Assembly: GCA_024653905.1 (NCBI GenBank) | Contig: JANLGZ010000072.1 | Coordinates: forward strand, 1 to 7,043 | Length of the DNA: 7,043 nucleotides | Reading direction: 5' to 3' | Source of the DNA: an archaeon | Lineage (GTDB): Archaea > Iainarchaeota > Iainarchaeia > Iainarchaeales > Iainarchaeaceae | Shown: piece after piece, positions 1 to 6,012 of the stretch | Numbering within the stretch: position 1 is the stretch's first letter | How the letters are laid out: each line of letters begins with the position of its first letter | The notes under the pieces: generated by a model | Seen by the model: the letters and a program-made list of their open reading frames with translations, nothing else | Database searches by the model: none | Told to the model about the DNA's origin: nothing | Position numbers and translations under genes: made by a program

Positions 1-704
1 CCGATATCCATGCCAGAAACTTTTGCTGCTTTTATCGCCATTTCCCGATCATCATCTGAAAGTTTTGTTGTTAATGGTTTTTTAGAATGCGAAAGTTCCT
101 TTTCAACCCATTTTCTTTTAATTGTAAAAACATCCTCCCCAATCACAAGGCTCTGATCTACATCCCCCTCAAGGTATTCCTGAATTGTTATTGCATCAAT
201 GTTTACTGAAATGCTTTTTACAAATGATTTTAGTGAGCGCTCAGATTCAACAAGAACAGAATTGGTTTTTTTAAGACCTAAAAAAGTTTTAACAATAAGC
301 GGATATGAAAAATTTTTGAGGCTTGCATCAACTGATTCTTTATCAGCAATAATATCTGTTTTGGAAATATTTACTTTTTTTGAATTAAGAGAAACATAAA
401 GAAAAGGTTTGTTTGAAAGCAAGTAATAAGAATTTGGTTTTAAGTTGCAGTAAATTCCAGAATCCACAAGTTCACTCAGGAACGGTTCTGCAAAAACAGT
501 AAACTCAACTGGAAGACTAAGAAAAGCAGAATCATATTCAGAGAAAGATTTCCCTTCATGAAAAAGACTTGAGGAATTGTTTTCAACTAAAACCCCAGTA
601 CTGCCTACTTCAACAAATTCAGAATTGATTTTTTTGGAAGTAAATGCCTTTATCAAAGAGGCTATATCTTTTGTTTTTTGCTCTGCGATTAATGCTACAT
701 TCAT
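1..704 (-). CDS. RimK-like ATP-grasp ligase, C-terminus beyond the left edge
   Basis: An open frame of 234 codons runs leftwards from the ATG at 704-702 with no stop before the window edge. The N-terminus (MNVALIAEQKTKDIASLIKA) has the beta-alpha opening of the pre-ATP-grasp domain of RimK/LysX/glutathione-synthetase-type ligases. From about residue 128 the ATP-grasp pattern follows: a strand with the ATP-binding lysine (YPLIVKTF), then SVLVESE, the hinge strand ITIQEYLEGDVD, a VIGEDVFTIKRKW strand pair, and finally DDDREMAIKAAKVSGMDIG, matching the helix before the (G)VD metal-binding strand, which is cut off. Such enzymes join a carboxylate to an amine through an acyl-phosphate, using ATP in the cytoplasm. 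The substrate cannot be told. The glycine-rich ATP loop is poor (TFLGLKKTNS in place of a G-rich turn), which is a mild deviation. The start lies 20 bases after the stop of the MscS/C39 gene, has no Shine-Dalgarno sequence, and is probably translated from the same transcript. ATP-grasp fold: fairly sure; exact subfamily: unsure. Confidence 0.72.
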   Translation of the reverse strand, partial: MNVALIAEQKTKDIASLIKAFTSKKINSEFVEVGSTGVLVENNSSSLFHEGKSFSEYDSAFLSLPVEFTVFAEPFLSELVDSGIYCNLKPNSYYLLSNKPFLYVSLNSKKVNISKTDIIADKESVDASLKNFSYPLIVKTFLGLKKTNSVLVESERSLKSFVKSISVNIDAITIQEYLEGDVDQSLVIGEDVFTIKRKWVEKELSHSKKPLTTKLSDDDREMAIKAAKVSGMDI

Positions 705-724
705 AAAAAAAACCGTTTAAGCAA

Positions 725-2299
725 TTATTTTTTGCTTGTTTTTGAGTTTGTATTTTTTTCTTTGGATTTTTCAGATTCAGTTTTTTCTTTTTCCTGTTTT
801 TGTTTTGAAGAAGTTAAATCAGGTTTCCAGACATGCTTCACTTTTTCCTCTTTAATCTTTGGGGCAAGATGTTCAGAAATAATTTCATTAATCATGTTTC
901 TTTGTCTGAATTGTCTTTTCAAATATCTCTCAAATGATTTTGAAAGACTTTTATAAGAGCCGACATCTCCGTAAAGAAGGCCCTCATTTAAGCGCCAAAA
1001 TGCAGAGGTTCCTTTTTTGGCAAAAATAAAATAGCCTCTTGAAATATCATAATCATCCATTGCTTCCTCAAGAATCTGGTGGTTTACTAAATAAACTCCG
1101 GCTGTCTCACTGCTTGGATCCATTACTACAAGTTCTTCTCCTTCAACACCTACACACAAAACATAATGGCCAGATTGACTGTGTTTATCGGGGAAAATAA
1201 TAGGTTTTTTATACCATAGAATTATGAGTGCTCCTTCAGCAATCCATGCTTTAATTTCTTGTGCAAGATCAAAGATTTCATCAAACCTAATTAATTGACC
1301 TTTTACCTCAGAATCAGTGAATTTTTTTACAGCATTAATCAAATCCTCAGGTTCAGTTCCGCCAGGAACTTTTGTTTTTGATTCCTTAGCCAGTTCTTCC
1401 TGAGAAATAGTATAACCAAAAAAATCAAGCATCATTACAGCCGAAGCAGGACCGCAGTAGCTTGGCATTTGAGAAGTAAAATTATTCATCAAAGCTTCTA
1501 TTTTTGTGATGTTGCTTCTTATTCTTTTCACAAGAATCTCTTTTGTAACAATAACTGAATTAGGAATAATCTGATTGTAACCCGAACTTGTTTCAATAAT
1601 AACCCCGTGATTTGTAACACTAACAACTTCTCCTTCAACATCCTTGAGTTTTACTCTCTGTCCAGGTTTTACAATGCTTTTTTCAACATACCTGGCTAGT
1701 AAAGCATTTGCAATATAATCCCTGAAAGAATAAGCAATTAATGCTCCTGCAAAAAACATCAAAGTGAAAACAGTTCCTGCAATTATGGTGTCAAAAAAAG
1801 GAATCGGTCTTGCGTAATAATTCATTGTAATACTCAGCAAAACAAGGTATAGGAAAAGTTTCAGTACAAAAAAAATCGTGTTTAAAGCATTTGATGAAAT
1901 ACCAAATTCATTCAAATAGTCAAGGCGTCCGATTCTTGAAAAAAAAGTTTTCAGAATATCCACAATCAGATTGATTACAATATAACCAAGCATCAGAATC
2001 AGAATAACCACAAGCGCAGCAGGAATAATATCCCAGACTCTAACTAAAACATCGTTTGCAAATTCAACCTTTAAAACATCCAAAGCAACAATTGTAAAGA
2101 AAACAAAAATCATTAATTCAATAAGTCTTGTGAGGGATTTGATTGATGCAATTGAAACCAGATTTAATTTATCATTAAAAGCAAGGATTGTCAAGGCAAT
2201 AAATTTAGCAGAAATTACTCCTGCAATTAGAACTGATAATGCGAGTACTGTTTCGTTAGCAACTGCCTGCTCTAATATATCAAAACCAAACGGTAACAT
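725..2299 (-). CDS. MscS-type mechanosensitive channel fused to a C39-like cysteine peptidase domain
   Basis: This 524-residue membrane protein has about five hydrophobic segments (near residues 17-40, 58-76, 91-117, 138-160 and 168-192). The last runs into an MscS-type beta domain at about 195-255, with a basic/aromatic RDYIANALLARYVEK helix, IVKPGQRVKLKDVEGEVVSV, and the IPNS motif at 245-248. Residues 272-430 then resemble a papain-fold C39-like peptidase: Gln277 and Cys282 in QMPSYCGPASA, His378 in SGHYVLCVGV and Asp394 in VVMDPSS form a plausible oxyanion Gln plus Cys-His-Asp triad. The tail (about 481-524) is rich in Lys, Glu and Ser and probably disordered. If the MscS topology (N-terminus out, C-terminus in) holds, five segments put the beta domain and the peptidase in the cytoplasm. 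MscS proteins gate ions under membrane tension; C39 domains usually cut leader peptides at Gly-Gly sites. The fusion suggests a tension- or membrane-localised protease, which is inference. A phytochelatin-synthase-like papain fold is an alternative for the C-terminal half. The start has a GAGGG six bases upstream. Confidence 0.8.
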   Translation of the reverse strand: MLPFGFDILEQAVANETVLALSVLIAGVISAKFIALTILAFNDKLNLVSIASIKSLTRLIELMIFVFFTIVALDVLKVEFANDVLVRVWDIIPAALVVILILMLGYIVINLIVDILKTFFSRIGRLDYLNEFGISSNALNTIFFVLKLFLYLVLLSITMNYYARPIPFFDTIIAGTVFTLMFFAGALIAYSFRDYIANALLARYVEKSIVKPGQRVKLKDVEGEVVSVTNHGVIIETSSGYNQIIPNSVIVTKEILVKRIRSNITKIEALMNNFTSQMPSYCGPASAVMMLDFFGYTISQEELAKESKTKVPGGTEPEDLINAVKKFTDSEVKGQLIRFDEIFDLAQEIKAWIAEGALIILWYKKPIIFPDKHSQSGHYVLCVGVEGEELVVMDPSSETAGVYLVNHQILEEAMDDYDISRGYFIFAKKGTSAFWRLNEGLLYGDVGSYKSLSKSFERYLKRQFRQRNMINEIISEHLAPKIKEEKVKHVWKPDLTSSKQKQEKEKTESEKSKEKNTNSKTSKK

Positions 2300-2305
2300 A
2301 CCAAT

Positions 2306-2338
2306 CCCTCAATACCCCACAATGTGAGATAGTATATA
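2306..2338 (-). promoter_or_regulatory. Promoter and Shine-Dalgarno site of the MscS/C39 gene
   Basis: On the minus strand an AT run reading TATATA (2338-2333) lies about 36 bases before the ATG, and GAGGG (2310-2306) lies six bases before it. With the usual archaeal TATA-to-start distance of about 26 bases, transcription would begin close to 2310. That gives a very short leader made of little more than the ribosome site. A second AT run further out (TTTAAA near 2352-2357) is an alternative TATA element. This is the only gene in the window with a clear Shine-Dalgarno sequence. Confidence 0.4.
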
Positions 2339-2373
2339 TTACAATTATTCCTTTAAATAACTTGGTAATTGGG

Positions 2374-2404
2374 GAAAAAAACCAAAAGTTAGAAAAGCAA
2401 AATC
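2374..2404 (-). terminator. T-tract terminator after the 174-residue gene
   Basis: Reading on the minus strand after the stop at 2472, the intergenic DNA carries a series of T runs: three runs of four, then one of seven followed by CCCC (T7 at 2381-2375). Archaeal RNA polymerase stops at successive U-rich stretches without needing a strong hairpin, so this is a reasonable terminator. It would separate the orphan gene from the channel gene, whose own promoter begins just after it. A weak imperfect hairpin (GCTAACAAT/ATTGCTTTTAGC, 2441-2463) lies between the stop and the T runs. Confidence 0.4.
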
Positions 2405-2471
2405 TCGGTTTTTTTTGGCACTGCAAAACCAAGAAACGGGGCTAACAATTCATTGCTTTTAGCATATTTTT

Positions 2472-2996
2472 TTATTTTTGCAAAATTCCAGCGGGAAACT
2501 TGGTCGCAGATAACATAAAATCAGCCCTATTTGCATTATCATGAATTTTATTAACCATAATTGTCTTGGCACTTTCAACCAAGTCATTAAAATTAATCGA
2601 AAAATCAGGATTTTCTACTCTGTGGTGCTCTCCATGAGGATAACCAATAACCTTTTCTATTCTAAAATTTTCCTTTTTAGTATGGGGTCCTGTTAGGGTA
2701 AATGTAACCCTTAAAGTTAATCTTTTTCCATTTTCCAATGCAGTAATATAAGTTACTAATTTATTTTCTTCACCTCGCATTTCACTAGGTCTGAATTTCT
2801 TTATTTCACTTGTTGGCCCTTGATTTATTAGCAATTCGCCGAGAAATGGATTTGCATCTGCAACTCGTTTCTCAGCAGGAGGAAGACTTGTTCTAACTCG
2901 CACCCGCTCAAGATTTTCCCGGCTTCTTTTAGTTAATGCATCTCCAAGAGTGTGCATTCCACTGTCTCTTCTCCTATCTCCACTTCCCTTTCCCAT
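2472..2996 (-). CDS. Conserved-looking protein of unknown function (174 residues)
   Basis: I do not recognise the family. The product is soluble, with no signal peptide or membrane segment. Residues 1-45 are strongly basic and probably disordered or helical (RRR at 8-10, then TKRSRENLERVRVR), which could contact nucleic acid or an acidic partner. Residues 77-118 alternate hydrophobic residues as beta strands would (KLVTYITALE, KRLTLRVTFTLTG, FRIEKVIGYP). A histidine cluster, HGEHHRVENP (121-130), follows, and 136-158 looks helical. The HxxHH arrangement could bind a metal, but no known metalloenzyme motif is complete. The ATG at 2996 is chosen because a TATA box lies 26 bases upstream on the same strand, fitting a leaderless transcript; Met14 is a possible later start. 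It is transcribed divergently from guaB and is separated from the next minus-strand gene by 172 bases containing a likely terminator, so it is probably monocistronic. Confidence 0.7.
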   Translation of the reverse strand: MGKGSGDRRRDSGMHTLGDALTKRSRENLERVRVRTSLPPAEKRVADANPFLGELLINQGPTSEIKKFRPSEMRGEENKLVTYITALENGKRLTLRVTFTLTGPHTKKENFRIEKVIGYPHGEHHRVENPDFSINFNDLVESAKTIMVNKIHDNANRADFMLSATKFPAGILQK

Positions 2997-3015
2997 AAAT
3001 AATAAAAGTTCAAAG

Positions 3016-3029
3016 ATCTATTTATAGAT
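3016..3029 (-). promoter_or_regulatory. TATA box of the 174-residue gene, inside a palindrome
   Basis: The minus strand reads TATAAATA (3026-3019), centred about 26 bases before the ATG at 2996. This is the spacing expected for a leaderless archaeal transcript. The element is embedded in the palindrome ATCTAT-TT-ATAGAT (3016-3029), so a repressor dimer bound here could block TBP. It could also be read in the other direction as a weak TATA element for guaB with a longer leader. Confidence 0.5.
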
Positions 3030-3068
3030 TTGGAGGCAGGAGATAGCCAAAACCCCATTAACACAACT

Positions 3069-3077
3069 TTTATAAAT
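3069..3077 (+). promoter_or_regulatory. TATA box of guaB (leaderless start)
   Basis: TTTATAAAT is centred about 25 bases upstream of the guaB ATG at 3098, so transcription should start at or within a base or two of the start codon. No Shine-Dalgarno sequence precedes the ATG, which agrees with leaderless translation. Confidence 0.55.
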
Positions 3078-3097
3078 CATTTAAGCAGTATTATTAT

Positions 3098-5902
3098 ATG
3101 GGTAAAGAGGACAAAATCAGGGTTGGTTTGACTTTTGATGATGTACTGCTGGAACCCGCTGCTTCTAAAGTTTCTCCAGGAAAAGCTGATTTGAGAACAA
3201 AATTAACTAAAAATATTTCTTTAAATATTCCCATTATTAGTGCGGCAATGGATACTGTAACTGAATATGCTGCTGCTATTGCAATGGCTCAGGAAGGAGG
3301 CATTGGAATTATTCACAAAAACCTGAGTATTGAGGAACAGGCAAATCAGGTTGAAAAAGTTAAGAGAGAAAAATATCTTGTTGTCACTAATCCTATTACA
3401 ATTTCTCCTGAAACAACTATTGCGCAGATTCAGGTTCTGGAAAAAGAATTTAACATTAGAAGTTTTCCTGTTGTGAAAGAACAAAAACTTGTTGGAATTG
3501 TTACCAACAGGGATCTTTTGTTTGAGGATAATCCTAACAAAAAAGCAAAGGAAATAATGACAACAAAACTTATTACTGCTGATCCAAAAATTTCAATGGA
3601 AAAAGCAAAAATTCTTTTACACTCAAATAGAATTGAAAAGTTGCCTCTTATTGATTCAAAAAATCAGTTGAAAGGATTAGTTACAATTACTGATATTGAA
3701 AATAAACAAACTAATCCTAATTCAAACAAGGATAAGAAAGGAAGACTTGTTGTTGGTGCTTCAGTCGGGGCAAATGATGATGAAAGAATCAAAGCTTTAA
3801 TTGAGAAAGAGGTTGATGTTTTTGTTGTTGATACGTCTCATGGTCACAGAGATGTTGTAATTGATGCAGTAAAAAGATACAAGAAAAAATTTAATGTTCC
3901 AATCATCGCGGGAAATGTTGCTACTTATGAAGCAACAAAAGCACTAATTAAAGCAGGGGCTGATGCGGTTAAAATTGGGGTTGGACCTGGGGCTATTTGC
4001 CTTGAAGAGGATGCATTAATTACAATGGGGGATTATTCTGCAAAAAAAATAACAGATATTTCTATAGGGGACGAGGTAATTACTCACAAAAACAGGAAAA
4101 GAACGGTGACAAAAAAATATGTTAGAAAACATAAAGGAATAATTTGTGAAATTAATGTTAACGGTTCTCCGGGGAAAATTAAAATCACCCCTAACCATCC
4201 AGTACTCGCAATTGCCTTTAATGCAGATAAAAATAAAATCAAAAAGTTCGGTTCGAAATATTATTTTGAAAAGAAAAAACACAATAACGGATTAAAATGG
4301 GTTAACGCAGGAGAACTAAAAAAAGGCGATGTCTTGGTTGTTCCGCGTACAATGGCAAGACAGATTTATAATCATACTTTTGATTTAATGAATCATGTTA
4401 CGAGTAATTCTTTTGATGAAGAAAGAATCTGGTCAGAGAAAATTGGTTTTAACCCAAATGAAGAATCACATGTTGATTTGGCTGAAAAATTTAATACAAC
4501 TCCAAGAATAATAGGGAACATTGTCCATGGAAAAAAATCAATTAATATGGAATTAAACCAAAACGTAAATCAATATTTACATTCAGTTAGTTATCAAAAA
4601 GAATTAGAACCTAACAGCGTTAATAGGTTTGTTGAATTAGATGAAAATTTGATGAAATTATTTGGTTATTTTGTTGCAGAAGGATATGTTTCAGGTGCAA
4701 AAAATAACAGGCAATTATGCTTTACATTTTCAGGGGATGAAACTGAATACCATGAGGAAGTGCAAACCCTGATTGAAACTGTTTTTGGTTACAGTGGTTC
4801 TAAGGTAATTCAAAAAAAGAACAAAAATGCGTCAACAGTACACGTTTTTTCACATATTATAGCCTCGTTTTTTGAAAGGCTTTTCCCTCTTGGATCAAAC
4901 AACAAAAAATTACCGGAAATAGCCCTCAATCAGGATAATAAACTGCTTGATAGTTTCGCCTGCGCTGCATTCAACGGAGACGGAACAATAAAAGAGTACC
5001 ATAGGGCAGCCTACAAGACAACCTCACCTTCACTTGCATTGCAAATGGCAGAGATACTCATAAGGCTTGGTTTCATGCCCTCAATAAGAATGGAAAAAGG
5101 ACATGAAAATGAAAGTGATTCCTACAAAGTAAGTGTCTCTGGAAAACAACATAAAGAATTCATGCAACTTGTTTATCCAAAAGAAAAAATTGAAGGAAAA
5201 TATTTAGCCCAACAAGTTTGGGGAGACGAACAATACATTTATCACACAATAAAATCAGTAAAGGAAACTGAAAAAGAAACAACAGTTTACAACTTGGAAG
5301 TCGATGAAGATAACTCTTACTTGGCTAACAGGATTGCCGTACATAACTGCACAACAAGAATAATTGCAGGTGTTGGAGTTCCACAGTTAACTGCAGTAAT
5401 GGATGCTGCAAGAGCTGCTAAGGGAACAGGGGTTACAATTATTAGTGATGGGGGAATCAAATATTCCGGAGATATTGTGAAAGCATTAGCAGCTGGTGCT
5501 GATTGTGTAATGCTTGGATCATTGCTTGCGGGCTGTGAGGAAACACCCGGAAAAATTGTTTACATGAATAACAGAAAATTCAAGCAATACAGAGGAATGG
5601 GTTCTCTTGGAGCAATGGAAAGGGGTTCAAAAGAAAGATATTTCCAAAGCGAAGTAACACTAACCAATAAACTTGTTCCTGAGGGAATTGAAGGAGTTGT
5701 TCCTTATAAAGGCACAATATCTGAGGTAATTTATCAATTAACAGGCGGCATCAAATCAGGAATGGGTTTAACAGGGGCACAAACAATTGCTGATTTGAAA
5801 ACAAAAAAACTCATAAAAATTACTTCTGCAGGATTAAAGGAAGGGCATCCGCATGATGTTACAATTACAGAAGAAGCACCTAATTATTCGCCTGAATATT
5901 AA
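3098..5902 (+). CDS. guaB: Inosine-5'-monophosphate dehydrogenase precursor interrupted by an intein
   Basis: The 934-residue precursor is IMP dehydrogenase, which oxidises IMP to XMP with NAD+, the committed step of guanine nucleotide synthesis in the cytoplasm. The N-terminal barrel part carries LTFDDVLLEP (11-20) and SAAMDTVTE (48-56). Tandem CBS domains occupy about 98-143 and 152-202, and the barrel resumes with VVDTSHGH (243-250), AGNVAT (271-276) and KIGVGPGAI (292-300). The intein covers 301-750. The enzyme then continues with the catalytic loop CTTRIIAGVGVPQ, whose Cys751 attacks IMP. After it come SDGGIKYSGD (Asp784), the phosphate/flap segment YRGMGSLGAM, and the Arg847-Tyr848 pair of the mobile flap (KERYFQ). 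Removing 450 intein residues leaves 484, a normal length for the family, and joins GPGAI to CTTR, the usual active-site loop. All key residues are present, so the spliced enzyme should be active. The CBS pair usually binds adenine or guanine nucleotides and tunes activity. The gene stands alone between divergent and downstream promoters. Confidence 0.97.
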   Translation: MGKEDKIRVGLTFDDVLLEPAASKVSPGKADLRTKLTKNISLNIPIISAAMDTVTEYAAAIAMAQEGGIGIIHKNLSIEEQANQVEKVKREKYLVVTNPITISPETTIAQIQVLEKEFNIRSFPVVKEQKLVGIVTNRDLLFEDNPNKKAKEIMTTKLITADPKISMEKAKILLHSNRIEKLPLIDSKNQLKGLVTITDIENKQTNPNSNKDKKGRLVVGASVGANDDERIKALIEKEVDVFVVDTSHGHRDVVIDAVKRYKKKFNVPIIAGNVATYEATKALIKAGADAVKIGVGPGAICLEEDALITMGDYSAKKITDISIGDEVITHKNRKRTVTKKYVRKHKGIICEINVNGSPGKIKITPNHPVLAIAFNADKNKIKKFGSKYYFEKKKHNNGLKWVNAGELKKGDVLVVPRTMARQIYNHTFDLMNHVTSNSFDEERIWSEKIGFNPNEESHVDLAEKFNTTPRIIGNIVHGKKSINMELNQNVNQYLHSVSYQKELEPNSVNRFVELDENLMKLFGYFVAEGYVSGAKNNRQLCFTFSGDETEYHEEVQTLIETVFGYSGSKVIQKKNKNASTVHVFSHIIASFFERLFPLGSNNKKLPEIALNQDNKLLDSFACAAFNGDGTIKEYHRAAYKTTSPSLALQMAEILIRLGFMPSIRMEKGHENESDSYKVSVSGKQHKEFMQLVYPKEKIEGKYLAQQVWGDEQYIYHTIKSVKETEKETTVYNLEVDEDNSYLANRIAVHNCTTRIIAGVGVPQLTAVMDAARAAKGTGVTIISDGGIKYSGDIVKALAAGADCVMLGSLLAGCEETPGKIVYMNNRKFKQYRGMGSLGAMERGSKERYFQSEVTLTNKLVPEGIEGVVPYKGTISEVIYQLTGGIKSGMGLTGAQTIADLKTKKLIKITSAGLKEGHPHDVTITEEAPNYSPEY
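3998..5347 (+). mobile_element. Contiguous intein at the IMP dehydrogenase active site
   Basis: The 450-residue intein begins with Cys301 and ends with His749-Asn750, followed by Cys751 of the host, a standard class 1 arrangement. Block A is CLEEDALITMGDYSAKKI followed by ISIGDEV. Block B is KITPNHPVLA, with the TxxH pair Thr364 and His367. Block F is VYNLEVDEDNSYLA (730-743) and block G is AVHN (747-750). The F block has Asn739 where many inteins have His, and Asn732 where Asp is usual. Similar variation occurs in archaeal polymerase inteins, so splicing is still expected. The junction falls between Ile300 and the catalytic Cys751, making the host cysteine the acceptor of the N-extein. The element is not split: splicing blocks and endonuclease are in one frame without a stop. 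It is in frame and complete, so it appears live. The unspliced precursor cannot form the catalytic loop. Confidence 0.95.
4646..5110 (+). other. LAGLIDADG (DOD) homing endonuclease domain within the intein
   Basis: Two dodecapeptide motifs mark a single-chain LAGLIDADG enzyme. The first is LFGYFVAEGYV (521-531, acidic Glu528) and the second is FACAAFNGDGTI (620-631, acidic Asp628). Each ends in the acidic residue that would bind the catalytic metal, and they lie 100 residues apart, a normal spacing. After the second motif, YKTTSPSLALQMAEILIRLGF is the typical recognition-subdomain follow-on. Both catalytic acids are present, so the domain may still cut intein-free guaB alleles around the GPGAI/CTTR codons and drive homing. 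Between block B and the first motif, residues 455-480 (DLAEKFNTTPRIIGNIVHGK) look like a helix-turn-helix that could add DNA contacts. Confidence 0.85.
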
Positions 5903-5980
5903 TATTTCCAGTCAGCCCAATTTTATAAAAATGTTACTTAGAAAAGTCAAATTATTCGCAATATTAACCCAAAAAAGCAC

Positions 5981-5990
5981 TTTTATATAG
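5981..5990 (+). promoter_or_regulatory. TATA box of the cohesin-like secreted protein gene
   Basis: TTTTATATAG is centred about 27 bases before the ATG at 6013, again predicting a leaderless transcript. The AGAGGT near 5989-5994 resembles a ribosome site but is too far from the ATG to serve it. The 110-base gap between guaB and this gene otherwise shows only AT-rich DNA. Confidence 0.5.
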
Positions 5991-6012
5991 AGGTAATATC
6001 TATTCCATAGTA

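Noticed and set aside
199..399. 66-residue plus-strand frame at 199-399
   Set aside because: It lies inside the minus-strand ATP-grasp frame, which has clear family features; the plus frame has no promoter or recognisable content.
2408..2463. Inverted repeats GGTTTT/AAAACC and GCTAACAAT/ATTGCTTTTAGC as a structured small RNA
   Set aside because: The stems are short, AT-rich and interrupted. No C/D or H/ACA box or promoter marks an RNA gene, so they are treated only as part of a possible terminator region.
3998..5347. Reading the 450-residue insert as a fused extra enzyme domain of IMP dehydrogenase
   Set aside because: Cys at the first position, TxxH, a terminal His-Asn, +1 Cys and two LAGLIDADG motifs define an intein, and removing it restores the GPGAICTTR loop exactly.
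5931..5990. 19-residue frame (MLLRKVKLF...) in the gap after guaB, preceded by TTTTATAAAA
   Set aside because: It is too short, the TATA-like run abuts the ATG rather than lying 25 bases away, and the frame ends within the TATA box of the next gene.
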